Shown here piece by piece: positions 34,911 through 44,644 of a stretch of 64,000 nucleotides of DNA. The notes under the pieces were generated by a model. The model worked only from the letters and a program-made list of their open reading frames with translations. It was not told the origin of the DNA and made no database searches. How positions within the stretch are numbered: the stretch's first letter is position 1; every line of letters begins with the position of its first letter. The position numbers and the translations under genes are program-made. The stretch is from Undibacterium sp. (GTDB lineage Bacteria > Pseudomonadota > Gammaproteobacteria > Burkholderiales > Burkholderiaceae_D): assembly GCA_030645915.1 (NCBI GenBank), contig JAUSNO010000016.1:1-64000 (forward strand), given 5' to 3'.

Positions 34911-36770
34911 TTATTGGCCGCGCAGGAACATTCTGTCCAGATCATTGAGGCCAAGTTGCACCCAGGTTGGCCGACCGTGATTGCATTGGTCGGCGCGTTC
35001 GGTTTGTTCCATCCGCCTTAACAGGGCATTCATTTCCAGAACTGTGAGGCTGCGATTTGCCCGCACGGCAGTGTGACAGGCGAGGGTGCCCAATAATTCG
35101 TTGCGGCGGTCGATCAAAACGCGCGATCCGCCAAACTCACGCACTTCACGCAAGACATCGCGTGCCAGCGATTGCGCGTCCGCATTTTTGAGTAGGGCTG
35201 GAACAGAACGTACAGCGAGCGTGGTGGGTGAAATTGCTGCAATGTCGAAGCCCAATGATTTCAATACTTCGGCATTTTCTTCTGCTGTACCGACTTCTAC
35301 GGCATCGGCATAAAACGTGATGGGAATCAGCATGGGCTGTACCGGCATAGCGTTTTCATCCAGTGCGTTTTTGAGCTGCTCATACAAGATGCGCTCATGC
35401 GCGGCATGCATATCAATCAATACCAAACCCTTGGTGTTTTGTGCCAGTACATATACGCCATGCAGCTGTGCCAGCGCGAAGCCTAGCGGGTGTTCGTCAT
35501 CAGGCAGGGGATTTGCATTGCCTTGTCCGGCGGTTCCTGAGCTAGCACCTGTACCAAACAATGCACCATAGTTGCCTGTCGATTGCGCCACGCCCACGCC
35601 TTGCGGGCGGGGTTGATTGAAGTAATCCTGGTAATTGGCGGTGCTGGTAATTGGCGGAAATTGTGTGGGGAAACTGGTTTGTTCGCCACTGACCCAAGGC
35701 ATTTTTCCGCTCGCTGACGTGCCCGGATCCGCTAATGACGCGGTGGCCGGAGCGGGCACCGTGCCGAATGCCGTTGCGGAGGTTTGTGCCAAGGCACGAT
35801 TCACAGCATGGAATACAAACTGATGCACCGCACGGCTATCACGGAAGCGCACTTCTATTTTAGAAGGGTGCACATTGACGTCGACTAAGGCGGGATCAAG
35901 ATCGAGAGCAATCACGTAAGACGGATAGCGATCGCCATGCAACACATCCTGATAGGCAGCACGTACCGCGTGAGTGAGCAGTTTATCGCGCACATAGCGG
36001 CCGTTGACATAAAAAAACTGAGCATCGGCGCGTCCTTTGGATGCGGTAGGCAGCCCGATAAAACCATGCAGACGCAAGGGGCCGGCACTCTCATCGAGCG
36101 CCAGTCGGGCACTGGCGAAGTTTTCACCAAGTATCGTGGCGCTGCGCTTGTCGATGGCGCTTATATTCCAATGATCGATGGTTTTGCCATTATGCGATAA
36201 GGAAAAAGATACATCGGGACGTGCCAGGGCGATGCGCTTGACTACTTCGGCGCAATGGCCAAATTCGGTTTGTTCAGATTTAAGGAACTTGCGCCGCGCC
36301 GGCGTGTTGTAATACAAATCTTGCACATCGACAGTCGTCCCTTGAGCGCCCGAAGCCGGAGTTGTTTTGCCATTCTCGATTTGCCAGGCATGCGGCGCAT
36401 CGAAAGTGCGCGTCGTCAGCGTAAGCAATGCCACCGAGGCAATGGATGCCAGTGCTTCGCCTCTGAATCCAAGCGTGGCGACGTTTTCCAATTCTTCCAG
36501 CGAGGATATTTTGGAAGTGGCGTGTCGTTCCACCGCCAAAGGCAATTGATCCACCGGAATGCCGCGGCCATTGTCGGCAATGGCGATGCGTTTTACGCCA
36601 CCTTCTTCCAGTCGGACGGTAATGCTGGTGGCGCCTGCATCCAGGGCATTTTCCAGTAACTCTTTGACTACGGCGGAAGGGCGTTCAACCACTTCGCCAG
36701 CGGCGATCTGTGAAATGAGATTATCCGGCAATGCCTGGATGGCGCGGTAGGGAATTGATATTTGATTCAT
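34911..36770 (-). CDS. mutL: DNA mismatch repair protein MutL
   Basis: 619 aa from the ATG at 36770, where the family N-terminus begins shortly before IQALPDNLISQIAAGEVVERP; an upstream in-frame start adds an unconserved leader. N-terminal GHKL ATPase with KELLENALDAGA, DNGRGI and TLGFRGEALASIASV, then the transducer domain (YYNTPARRKFL, FYVNGRYVRD, DVNVHPSKIEVRF), an unconserved Gly/Pro/Ala linker, and a C-terminal dimerisation domain. The latter has LVLIDMHAAHERILYEQLK and CHTAVRANRSL but no clear DQHAxxE endonuclease motif, although MutH is rare in betaproteobacteria. Confidence 0.97.
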   Translation of the reverse strand: MNQISIPYRAIQALPDNLISQIAAGEVVERPSAVVKELLENALDAGATSITVRLEEGGVKRIAIADNGRGIPVDQLPLAVERHATSKISSLEELENVATLGFRGEALASIASVALLTLTTRTFDAPHAWQIENGKTTPASGAQGTTVDVQDLYYNTPARRKFLKSEQTEFGHCAEVVKRIALARPDVSFSLSHNGKTIDHWNISAIDKRSATILGENFASARLALDESAGPLRLHGFIGLPTASKGRADAQFFYVNGRYVRDKLLTHAVRAAYQDVLHGDRYPSYVIALDLDPALVDVNVHPSKIEVRFRDSRAVHQFVFHAVNRALAQTSATAFGTVPAPATASLADPGTSASGKMPWVSGEQTSFPTQFPPITSTANYQDYFNQPRPQGVGVAQSTGNYGALFGTGASSGTAGQGNANPLPDDEHPLGFALAQLHGVYVLAQNTKGLVLIDMHAAHERILYEQLKNALDENAMPVQPMLIPITFYADAVEVGTAEENAEVLKSLGFDIAAISPTTLAVRSVPALLKNADAQSLARDVLREVREFGGSRVLIDRRNELLGTLACHTAVRANRSLTVLEMNALLRRMEQTERADQCNHGRPTWVQLGLNDLDRMFLRGQ

Positions 36771-36848
36771 GACGTGATTATACCGCTCCGCGCGCTTGTA
36801 AATGATTGCCGGTGATAGTGTATGATGACGCCGCAACCGAGGAGAATT

Positions 36849-37499
36849 ATGGATTTGATGCAATTGTTGGACATGATTTTGCATGTCGATAAAATGTTAG
36901 GAACGGTCATCGCGCAATACGGGACGCTGGTCTACGCGGTCTTGTTTGCGATTGTTTTTTGCGAAACTGCATTTGTCATTTTTCCATTTTTACCTGGAGA
37001 TTCTCTGCTATTTATTGCCGGTGCTTTTAGTGCCACTGGTGCGATGAACCCTTGGATTTTGATTATTTTATTGGTGATCGCCTCGATCTCTGGCAATACG
37101 GTGAATTACTGGATCGGTAGCCTGATCGGGCACAAGGTGATGGAACGTGATCATAAATGGATAGATAAAAATGCGCTCAGAAAGACCCATGAATTTTATG
37201 AAAAACATGGCGGAAAAACAGTAGTGCTGGCGCGATTTATTCCCATTGTGCGTACTTTTGCGCCTTTTGTTGCCGGTTTTTCTGATATGACCCATAGAAC
37301 TTTCCAGTTTTTTAATGTGGCGGGTGCGTTATTGTGGATATTATCTTTGGTATTGAGCGGCTATTTTTTTGGCAATATTCCGTTTGTGCGAGATCATCTT
37401 AATGCGATTGTGCTAGTTGGAGTAGGGGCGGCGATCATCCCCATTTTGCTTGGCGTAGGTTGGAAACTTGCCAGATCCTTATTTGGCAAGAACGCATAG
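36849..37499 (+). CDS. DedA family membrane protein
   Basis: 216 aa from the ATG at 36849 with a GAGGAGAA site. Membrane-embedded VTT domain: VFCETAFVIFPFLPGDSLLFIAGA, NYWIGSLIGHKV, FYEKHGGKTVVLARFIPIVRTFAPFVAGFSDM, and a final hydrophobic helix. The E-x(n)-PGDSL and R-x3-R-TF motifs of DedA are intact. DedA proteins act in envelope lipid turnover (undecaprenyl-phosphate or phospholipid scrambling) and proton-motive-force maintenance. Confidence 0.92.
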   Translation: MDLMQLLDMILHVDKMLGTVIAQYGTLVYAVLFAIVFCETAFVIFPFLPGDSLLFIAGAFSATGAMNPWILIILLVIASISGNTVNYWIGSLIGHKVMERDHKWIDKNALRKTHEFYEKHGGKTVVLARFIPIVRTFAPFVAGFSDMTHRTFQFFNVAGALLWILSLVLSGYFFGNIPFVRDHLNAIVLVGVGAAIIPILLGVGWKLARSLFGKNA

Positions 37500-37517
37500 G
37501 CAGACTGGAAGGCGCCA

Positions 37518-37862
37518 ATGAGGCAAGAGCAGCGTTTGATCTGGCTTCGTGTCGAAGCGCCTGCCAAGCCGGTAGTTGGTGCGCACTGTAATGGTTGCGG
37601 TGTGTGTTGTGCGGCAGAGCCTTGTCCGGTCGCACGCGTATTTTTGTGGCAACGGCGCGGTGCTTGTCGCGCCTTGGTCTGGGTTGAGGCAAACCTGCAT
37701 TATCGTTGCGGTATGCTAATGCAACCGGCTAACTATCTGCCGTATCTACCTTATCTGCCTGATTCGTTGCACGCTTTGATTGGACGCCTTATCGGACGAT
37801 GGATCGCTGTCGGAACGGCATGTGATTCAGATGCCGAGGCAATACACACTATCCCCGACTGA
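37518..37862 (+). CDS. Cysteine-cluster protein of unknown function
   Basis: 114 aa, 18 bp after dedA. The N-terminal half has HCNGCGVCCAAEPCPVAR, then CRAL and HYRCGM, about eight cysteines in all, arranged like an iron-sulfur or zinc site of the YkgJ type (CxxC..CC). The C-terminal half is LPYLPYLPDSLHALIGRLIGRWIAVG and predicted helical. I recognise similar short proteins in Burkholderiales but know no function. The tight spacing suggests co-transcription with dedA. Confidence 0.65.
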   Translation: MRQEQRLIWLRVEAPAKPVVGAHCNGCGVCCAAEPCPVARVFLWQRRGACRALVWVEANLHYRCGMLMQPANYLPYLPYLPDSLHALIGRLIGRWIAVGTACDSDAEAIHTIPD

Positions 37863-37880
37863 CGCGATAGCATCGTCATC

Positions 37881-39251
37881 TCAAGCCAGTTTATTTTTTG
37901 CCAATGGTGGATTCTTCGCAAGGTATTTTTTCACGCCTTTGACAATCGCTTCCGCCAGTTTGTCCTGATAGTTGTCATCTGTTAGCTTGGCTTCTTCTTC
38001 CGGATTCGAGATAAATGCGGTCTCGATCAAAATACTGGGAATGTCCGGTGCTTTCAAGACTGCAAAACCTGCCTGTTCCACCGAGCCCTTATGCAGGCGG
38101 TTGATGCCGCCGATTTCACCGAGAACGACTTTCCCCAGTTTTAGGCTGTCATTAATTTGTGCCGTGGTGGATAAATCAAGCAGCACACTGGCAAGCTGTT
38201 TGTCATGGGCGCCAATATTCACACCACCGATCAGATCGGCTGCATTTTCTTTATTGGCAAGCCAGCGCGCTGCGGTTGAGCTGGCGCCTTTTTCTGACAA
38301 GACAAATACCGAAGAGCCGCGGGCGCTGGTTTCAACAAACGCATCCGCGTGAATGGAGACAAACAGGTCGGCCTGTACGTTACGCGCTTTTTGTACCCGT
38401 ACATTCAGCGGCACGAAGTAATCGCCATCGCGGGTCAGCATGACGCGCATATTGGGATGTTGCTCAATTTTTTCTTTGAGGCGTCTGGCGATAGCCAGTA
38501 CCACGTCTTTTTCTTTGCTGCCACCACGCCCCATTGCACCCGGGTCTTCACCGCCGTGGCCCGGGTCCAGCGCAATGGTGATCATGCGCACTAATGCACC
38601 TGATTTCGAGGCACTCTTGTCAATGTCGTTCGTGGTTCCAGAAGTGCGCAGGTCTGATTTAGGATCAAGCTTGGGTTCAAGTTTGAAATCCGGTTTTAAT
38701 TCAGTCTTGTTCGCTGCGAGGTTTTTGTCAGACTCTTTATTCCATTCACCTTTTTCGATCAGGGCCGCAATCGGGTCGGGCGGATTTGCCGGGTATAAAT
38801 CAAATACCAGGCGGTGTTTGTAGTTACCAATCGGCTGCAAGGTGAATACTTGCGGATTAACCTCTTCTTTCAGGTCAAACACCAGCCTGACCACGTTGGG
38901 CCGATTTTGCCCTACGCGCACTTGTTTGATGTAGGGGTCATTCGCCTGAATCTTGGCAACCAATTCCTTTAGTGTCGTGTTGAGTTCCAGACCTTCAATA
39001 TCGACGACCAGACGCTCCGGGTCTTTGACCGTGAAGTGACTGGTTTTTAATTCGATATCATTCTCTAGCGTGACGCGCGTGTAATCTTCTGCTGGCCATA
39101 CGCGTACCGCCATGATTTTTGCTGCCTGCGCGGTCGATGGCATCACTACCGAAATGAGTAAGGCGCCACCCGCTTTCAATAAGGTACGGCGATTTTTAGC
39201 GCTGGTTTTGGCCACTACAGATTGGGTGCGAAGTGAAGAAGTGCGAGGCAT
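37881..39251 (-). CDS. amiC: N-acetylmuramoyl-L-alanine amidase (AmiC type)
   Basis: 456 aa. A twin-arginine signal (NRRTLLKAGGALLISVVMPSTAQA) predicts Tat export, as for AmiC. AMIN domain about 45-160 (VRVWPAEDYTRVTLENDIELK), a Lys/Asp-rich linker, then Amidase_3 from about 230: IALDPGHGGEDPGAMG, AIARRLKEKIE, MLTRDGDYFVPL, FVSIHADAF and LIETAFISNPEEEAKL hold the zinc ligands and catalytic Glu. It splits septal peptidoglycan during daughter-cell separation. Its start overlaps the end of tsaE by 37 nt. Confidence 0.95.
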   Translation of the reverse strand: MPRTSSLRTQSVVAKTSAKNRRTLLKAGGALLISVVMPSTAQAAKIMAVRVWPAEDYTRVTLENDIELKTSHFTVKDPERLVVDIEGLELNTTLKELVAKIQANDPYIKQVRVGQNRPNVVRLVFDLKEEVNPQVFTLQPIGNYKHRLVFDLYPANPPDPIAALIEKGEWNKESDKNLAANKTELKPDFKLEPKLDPKSDLRTSGTTNDIDKSASKSGALVRMITIALDPGHGGEDPGAMGRGGSKEKDVVLAIARRLKEKIEQHPNMRVMLTRDGDYFVPLNVRVQKARNVQADLFVSIHADAFVETSARGSSVFVLSEKGASSTAARWLANKENAADLIGGVNIGAHDKQLASVLLDLSTTAQINDSLKLGKVVLGEIGGINRLHKGSVEQAGFAVLKAPDIPSILIETAFISNPEEEAKLTDDNYQDKLAEAIVKGVKKYLAKNPPLAKNKLA

Positions 39252-39700
39252 GCATTACCTTTGTCAGACAAGGCTTGCAATTCTACCTTACGCCCATTGC
39301 CTGCGATGCTTAAAAAAATATGGATATCTGGTGCTGGCAAGATGCCGTCGGCTTTTTCTGGCCATTCGACGATGCAAATATTTTCATGATTAAATTCATC
39401 ACGAAAGCCTGCCTCGACAAATTCTTCGGCGCTGATCATCCTGTATAAATCGAAATGCATCAGTTTGATTTGCCGTTGTTGCAATTCGATCTGGTAGGGC
39501 TCTGCCAGAGTATAAGTCGGGCTCTTGACATGCCCTTGATGGCCTGCCGCATGCAAAATCGCGCGGGTCAGAGCGGTTTTCCCGGCACCTAGATCGCCAT
39601 GTAAATAAATGCTTAGGCCAGGGACCAGGCAATGTGCCAGACTTTTCCCTAGCGCTTGCGTAGCTGCTTCGTCGGGCAGGATGGTTTTATAATGTGACAT
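39215..39700 (-). CDS. tsaE: tRNA threonylcarbamoyladenosine biosynthesis ATPase TsaE
   Basis: 161 aa from the ATG at 39700 (MSHYKTILPDEAATQ); an in-frame codon upstream adds unconserved residues. Walker A HGDLGAGKTALTR, VKSPTYTLAEPY, HFDLYRM, and IVEWPEKADGILP are the TsaE series. It works with TsaB and TsaD (tsaD is at 51215) in t6A37 formation. tsaE-amiC linkage is widespread in proteobacteria. Confidence 0.96.
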   Translation of the reverse strand: MSHYKTILPDEAATQALGKSLAHCLVPGLSIYLHGDLGAGKTALTRAILHAAGHQGHVKSPTYTLAEPYQIELQQRQIKLMHFDLYRMISAEEFVEAGFRDEFNHENICIVEWPEKADGILPAPDIHIFLSIAGNGRKVELQALSDKGNACLALLHFAPNL

Positions 39701-39779
39701 TGACAGTAGAGCGTAAGACGATGAAGATTCAAAACATACCACACCGCGCTGATGCTGTGTATTTCAGAATGCGAAAGCA

Positions 39780-40856
39780 ATGACCGATTACCTCCAATTA
39801 GCGCAAGAGATCAAGGCCTGGGGCAGAGAGGCTGGCTTTGCCGACCTGCGCATCACGGATGTCGATTTACGGCACGTTGAGGCAGGGTTTGAGGCATGGC
39901 TGGCTGCCGGTTATCATGGCGAAATGGCTTACATGGCAGCGCATGGCAACAAGCGCTCGCGCCCGGATGAGCTGGTGCCCGGTACGATACGGGTGATCTC
40001 GGTACGCATGAACTATTTGCCAGAAAATATCCCCGACGATTGGCGCCGCATTGAACAACAGCATGCGGCGGATACGGCGGTGATTTCCATCTACGCCAGA
40101 GGGCGCGATTATCACAAAGTGTTGCGCAGTCGCCTACAGCAACTGGCCGAGCGCATACAGGCGCGCATAGGTGATTTTGGTTACCGCGTCTTCACTGATT
40201 CGGCGCCGGTCATGGAAGTGGCTTTGGCCGAAAAAGCCGGCTTGGGCTGGAAGGGAAAACACACGCTGTTACTCAATCGTGAAGCGGGGTCGATGTTTTT
40301 TCTGGGCGAGATTCTGGTTGATATTCCATTACCTGTCGATGCCCCCATGCGCAATCATTGCGGACAATGCACATCGTGTATCGAGGTGTGCCCGACCAAG
40401 GCAATCATAGCGCCATACGAGGTTGATGCGCGCCGTTGCATCTCGTATCTAACGATAGAGCTGCATGGCGCGATTCCTGTCGAGCTGCGCCCCCTGATCG
40501 GCAACCGTGTGTATGGTTGCGATGACTGTCAGCTGTTTTGTCCCTGGAATAAATTTGCCCAACGTGCCAGCGTGGATGATTTTGACGTACGCAACGGCCT
40601 CGACAGCGCCAGCATGATCAGCCTGTTCGCGTGGACCGAAGCCGAGTTCCTGCGGAATCTGGAAGGCAGCCCGATACGTCGCATAGGGCACGAGCGCTGG
40701 CTGCGCAATCTGGCGGTGGGCCTGGGTAATGCAGCGCTGAGTTTGCATGGCGATGCGGGTCTGGTGGGGGCGCTCAATCAGCGCCTGGACCATTCCTCCG
40801 CGATGGTGAGGGAACACGTGCAATGGGCGTTGGCCCAGCACGGCATCAGCGCCTGA
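39780..40856 (+). CDS. queG: Epoxyqueuosine reductase QueG
   Basis: 358 aa, divergent from tsaE by 79 bp. Last step of queuosine synthesis: cobalamin- and iron-sulfur-dependent reduction of epoxyqueuosine in tRNA. N-terminal cobalamin-binding region (YMAAHGNKRSRPDELVPGTIRVISVRMNY), DSAPVMEVALAEKAGLGWKGKHTLLL, two 4Fe-4S motifs (CGQCTSCIEVCPTKAI and CDDCQLFCPWNKFA), and a C-terminal HEAT-like part (WLRNLAVGLGNA). Confidence 0.96.
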   Translation: MTDYLQLAQEIKAWGREAGFADLRITDVDLRHVEAGFEAWLAAGYHGEMAYMAAHGNKRSRPDELVPGTIRVISVRMNYLPENIPDDWRRIEQQHAADTAVISIYARGRDYHKVLRSRLQQLAERIQARIGDFGYRVFTDSAPVMEVALAEKAGLGWKGKHTLLLNREAGSMFFLGEILVDIPLPVDAPMRNHCGQCTSCIEVCPTKAIIAPYEVDARRCISYLTIELHGAIPVELRPLIGNRVYGCDDCQLFCPWNKFAQRASVDDFDVRNGLDSASMISLFAWTEAEFLRNLEGSPIRRIGHERWLRNLAVGLGNAALSLHGDAGLVGALNQRLDHSSAMVREHVQWALAQHGISA

Positions 40857-40884
40857 GATTTACGGACAAAATGAAAAGTAGGCA

Positions 40885-40972
40885 GGCCAGACACGCAATG
40901 CCCATGCGGGTTTCCAGCCATGCTGGCCTGTAAGGCGCATGGATAGTGCGCTCCGCCTAGTGCGTGGTGGCG
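40885..40972. repeat. Family A palindromic element, copy A3
   Basis: Carries the family cores CCATGCGGGTTTCCAGCC and GGCGCATGGATAGTGCGC, plus the outer CTCCGCCTAGTGCGTG block found in A1. Pairing is less perfect than in A1 and A2. It lies between the convergent genes queG and the AEC carrier and could act as a transcription end or a barrier. Confidence 0.82.
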
Positions 40973-40991
40973 GCATGTGTTTTGAAATTTT

Positions 40992-41882
40992 TCAGCGCGT
41001 AAGTGCCAGCCAAAATGGCAAAGTAACGACCGACAGCAGCGTGCTCGCTGAGATGATGAAGGCAACCAGCGGCCCGTTTCCTCCCATTCTGGCTGCCAGC
41101 ACGTAAGCGCTGGAAGCGGTGGGCAAGGCACTGAAAATCACCACGATCTGTAATTGCAAGGGAGGAAGTTGAAAATACCGTCCTAATACCAGGGCGATGC
41201 AAGGCAGCGCCAATAGCTTAATAGCCAGAAAATAGCCAACGATGCCTTTTGCCTCATGTAATGCAGAAAGTCGCATGCCGGCACCAACGGCGAGTAAGCC
41301 AAGTGCAATCGACGCATTACCCAGGCGCGATAGCGTGGCGCTGAGCGCTTCGTGCAAGGGGATTTGGAATACGCTGCACAACACCCCCGAGGCAGTGCCT
41401 ATCACCAGCGGATTGCTGGCGATTTCCTTCAATAGTTTTCCGCCATTGTGTGCCAGGGCATAGATGGCGGCCATATTGCAGATCGGTACCAAAAAACCGA
41501 TCAGTAAAGCCATCAGGGCTGTGCCTTGTTCACCGGCCAGTCTGGACGCCAGCGCAAGAGCAATATACGAATTGAAGCGAAATGCCGTTTGCACGCCAGA
41601 TTCAAATATTCTCGGGCCAACTGTGAACAAGGGTTTGGCTAGCCAGCCCAGCAGGATGCCGCTGAAGGTGGCAATCACCGCGACTTGAATAAAATGACCG
41701 GTAGCCTGAAAACTGAACGTGGTGCGAGAGGTAGTATAAAACAGTAAAGCCGGAAACATCAGGTAGTACACCATCTTCTCGACCCCAGCCCAGAAGTGGC
41801 CGCCCCAGTTTGCCAATCTGGCTAATGCAAATCCAAGCAGTATCAGTGCAAAATCAGGCAAGAGTAAGGTAGCAATGGACAT
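40992..41882 (-). CDS. AEC family transporter (auxin efflux carrier fold)
   Basis: 296 aa, about 10 membrane segments in two halves (ATLLLPDFALILLGFALARL; KMVYYLMFPALLFYTTSRT; ALGLLAVGAGMRL; FSALPTASSAYVLAARMGGN). The N/P-rich crossover and LPTA.AYV motif are characteristic. Bacterial members move malonate, malate or other organic acids; next to a dicarboxylate TRAP system that is plausible, but the substrate is not determinable. Confidence 0.85.
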   Translation of the reverse strand: MSIATLLLPDFALILLGFALARLANWGGHFWAGVEKMVYYLMFPALLFYTTSRTTFSFQATGHFIQVAVIATFSGILLGWLAKPLFTVGPRIFESGVQTAFRFNSYIALALASRLAGEQGTALMALLIGFLVPICNMAAIYALAHNGGKLLKEIASNPLVIGTASGVLCSVFQIPLHEALSATLSRLGNASIALGLLAVGAGMRLSALHEAKGIVGYFLAIKLLALPCIALVLGRYFQLPPLQLQIVVIFSALPTASSAYVLAARMGGNGPLVAFIISASTLLSVVTLPFWLALTR

Positions 41883-41909
41883 TGAAGGCAGGGAAGGTCA
41901 ATGAAAAAA

Positions 41910-42500
41910 TTATTTTAACAATCCAGCCAGTTCTACCGCCGTCTTCACATGCATCTTGTCAAAAATATGCGCTCGATGCACTTCTACCGTACGCATGCTG
42001 ATGCCAAGTTTGTCGGCGATGACCTTATTCATTTTTCCCAATAAGATCAGGTCGAGCACTTCATGTTCGCGGCTAGACAAGGTCGCTAACCTGCCGTGGA
42101 TAACAGCCAGCACACCCGCTTCGCGAGACTGTGCCAGCGCCTCTTGTACACGGTCCATTAATTTGTTGTCGTTGAATGGTTTCTCGAAAAAATCGAAAGC
42201 CCCGCGTTTTAAGGTATCGACCGCCATGGGCACGTCGCCGTGGCCGGTCAAAAAAATCACCGGCAAACGTTTCGTTAATTGCCTGGCGGTGAGCGCGTCA
42301 AACAAGGTGGTGCCAGATAGCCCGGGCATGCGCACATCGAGTAACACGCAGTCGCCTTCGGGATCGTAGTTGATGGTGGTGCTCAGTAGCGTGAAGAATT
42401 TTTCGCCGCTTTCGTAGCAGGTGGCGGCAATATTGCGAGAGCGTGCCAGCCATGAAAGGGCATCCCTGATTACTTCCTCATCGTCAACAATGTGTAGCAT
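41910..42500 (-). CDS. dctR: FixJ/DctR-type response regulator
   Basis: 196 aa. Receiver domain with HIVDDEEVIRDAL, the phosphorylated Asp in DCVLLDVRMPG, FLTGHGDVPMAV and the Lys in FFEKPF. LuxR-type helix-turn-helix at the C-terminus (LSSREHEVLDLILLGKMNKVIADKLGISMRTVEVHRAHIFDKM). It starts 14 bp after the kinase gene, so the two form an operon divergent from dctP. It should activate dctPQM in response to C4-dicarboxylates. Confidence 0.92.
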   Translation of the reverse strand: MLHIVDDEEVIRDALSWLARSRNIAATCYESGEKFFTLLSTTINYDPEGDCVLLDVRMPGLSGTTLFDALTARQLTKRLPVIFLTGHGDVPMAVDTLKRGAFDFFEKPFNDNKLMDRVQEALAQSREAGVLAVIHGRLATLSSREHEVLDLILLGKMNKVIADKLGISMRTVEVHRAHIFDKMHVKTAVELAGLLK

Positions 42501-42514
42501 CGCGCTTTCCTTTT

Positions 42515-44518
42515 TTAAGGCGTATCGGGATTGTTTTGCAGGGGTTCGACCGGTAAGGTGAATCTGAAAATAGTACCACCGGTAGGGTTGTCCAGATGCG
42601 CAAGATTACCACCGTGGAATTCAATGGCGGTTCGGCAGATGTTCAAACCCATTCCCATTCCACTTGTTTTGGTAGAGAAAAATGGCGAGAACAATTGCTT
42701 GGCAATGTCGTCGGTGATGCCGTGGCCACGATCAATCACCTCTACCACGACGTTGTTGGAGACATCATCGCCGTGCTCATGTCTTGCCACTATGCGCAGG
42801 ACACGCTGTTCGGGCGGGCAATGGAGCATGGCTTCAACCGCATTGCGGGTCAGATTTAACAGAACCTGCTCAAGTAATACTTTGTCGGCCAATACTTCGG
42901 GTAAATCTTCCGCTAGCAGGCATTGCACATTGACATGCGTTGCCTGCACCTGCAGATCCACCAATGGCATGATGCTGCTGATCAGGGCGGAAAGGTTGAC
43001 CGGCTCCCGGCTGACCTCTCTTTTTTTAACGAACTCGTGCACGCTGCGGATGATATGGCCCGCTCTTTGCGCCTGATTATTGGCTTTTTGCAGTGCATCC
43101 TGCAGTAGCTGGCTGTCGATATTGCCCGCCTGAATCAGGTTGATGGCACCTGTCGTGTAACTCGATATCGCGGCCAGCGGCTGATTCAGTTCATGCGCCA
43201 GCATCGAAGCGATCTCTCCCATGGTGGCAAGGCGGGCACTGGCATGCAGTTTTTCCTGCTGCTGCTGGGTGAGTTCCTGAGCATGTTTGAGTTCTGAGAT
43301 GTCGAGGATGGAACTCATCCAGCCGGTCTGGTGACCATGTTCGTTCACCAAGGCTGATTCATAAATGAGCACAGGAAAGCGTTCGCCGTTGGCGCGCTGA
43401 TAAATGGTTTCAAAACCTTCCGGTGGTAGCGATCCAGAAAGCATTTGCGAAAATCGTTCCTGGTATTCTTCAAACGCTTCCGGTGCCCAATAGGGCATTG
43501 GCGGCACACGTCCTATGACGTCTTCAGCCGGGTGCCCGACCATTTTACAAAAAGCCGGGTTGACGTAAGTCAGACGCCCTTCCATGTCACGCGCACGCAG
43601 GCCCGTGACCAGGGAGTTTTCCATCGCGGTTCTAAAAGCCACTTGCTTGCGCAGCGCGCCTTCGGCAGCAAGGCGACGATTAATGTCGCGCCACAAGGCG
43701 ATCAGACTCCAGATCAGCCCCAGGGATAAAAGTACCACCGACAGCACCAGTAAATTCGACAACAGCTTGGGTTCGCTCTTGTTGCTATTGGTGCGCAATG
43801 TCAGGGACAGCCCAGGCAATTCTAGTGCGCGATTATGTGTGTAAATATTTTTCCCCACTCCGCCTGCCGCACGGTCTGCGAGTATTTTCTCATCCAGGTT
43901 GAGTACCGAGATCTGATTGTCTTGCGCAAACCACCACGGTGCCATTTCCTCCAGTATGCCTTGTAACCGGTAACTGATGATGATGCTGCCATTGAGTTTA
44001 TTTTCTTTGATTAAAGGTATTTGGCAGCTAAGAAGATAGGTATTTTTGGTATCAGGCTCTATGGACGGCGGTAAACAGCGTGTTCTGCCATTGACGGCCA
44101 GAAAATTTGATTCAAACTCCAGGGGCGGCAATTTGTTTGCCATCAGTAGCGGCGAGTCTGATGTCGAACTGATCAGGCGATCATTTGCATCAAACCAGTC
44201 AATCCGATGGATTTCGTAGTTGCTCTTTAGTAGCTGTCGAAATCTATCTGTCGCGGCCGCAGGCGATAGCTGTTCCTGAACGATATCTTTGCCCAATAGC
44301 CGCAAGATTTCTTCATTGCGATCGAGCTGAAAATGAATCGCCTGCTCAACCCATAAGGTGTCTGCGATCAATTGCTCCTGACGTTCATTGGCTTCCATGC
44401 GCTGCGCCTGCCAGGGCAACCAGATTAATGTTGTCAGAAAAAGCATGACCAACAAGATCGGGATCAGCCAGCGCCATTTTTGGTTGGACCAGCGTTGGGT
44501 AATAGGCGGTTTGAGCAT
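42515..44518 (-). CDS. dctS: Membrane sensor histidine kinase (DctS-like)
   Basis: 667 aa. Two membrane helices (ILLVMLFLTTLIWLPW near 20; LLVLSVVLLSLGLIWSLIAL near 260) bound a periplasmic sensor of about 220 residues. Then a PAS domain (about 300-415), a HisKA domain with the phosphorylated His in MLAHELNQPLAAISSY, and an ATPase domain (NLTRNAVEAML, VEVIDRGHGITDDIAKQLFSPFFSTKTSGMGMGL). The organisation equals that of Rhodobacter DctS. It is divergent from dctP by 126 bp. Confidence 0.92.
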   Translation of the reverse strand: MLKPPITQRWSNQKWRWLIPILLVMLFLTTLIWLPWQAQRMEANERQEQLIADTLWVEQAIHFQLDRNEEILRLLGKDIVQEQLSPAAATDRFRQLLKSNYEIHRIDWFDANDRLISSTSDSPLLMANKLPPLEFESNFLAVNGRTRCLPPSIEPDTKNTYLLSCQIPLIKENKLNGSIIISYRLQGILEEMAPWWFAQDNQISVLNLDEKILADRAAGGVGKNIYTHNRALELPGLSLTLRTNSNKSEPKLLSNLLVLSVVLLSLGLIWSLIALWRDINRRLAAEGALRKQVAFRTAMENSLVTGLRARDMEGRLTYVNPAFCKMVGHPAEDVIGRVPPMPYWAPEAFEEYQERFSQMLSGSLPPEGFETIYQRANGERFPVLIYESALVNEHGHQTGWMSSILDISELKHAQELTQQQQEKLHASARLATMGEIASMLAHELNQPLAAISSYTTGAINLIQAGNIDSQLLQDALQKANNQAQRAGHIIRSVHEFVKKREVSREPVNLSALISSIMPLVDLQVQATHVNVQCLLAEDLPEVLADKVLLEQVLLNLTRNAVEAMLHCPPEQRVLRIVARHEHGDDVSNNVVVEVIDRGHGITDDIAKQLFSPFFSTKTSGMGMGLNICRTAIEFHGGNLAHLDNPTGGTIFRFTLPVEPLQNNPDTP

Positions 44519-44644
44519 GATTTATCTAGTTTACTGTAGCGTCGAGGGCATTGCAGGGTTATTCCTGATTGTGGTTTTCCACAGTTGCCTAGTTTTTATT
44601 TAATAGGAATACTCTATTCACATTGATAAAAACCGGAGACAAAA

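Noticed and set aside
44519-44644. Sigma54 promoter for dctP
   Set aside because: No GGCAC...TTGC match with correct spacing; the regulator is of the FixJ/LuxR class, which does not need sigma54.
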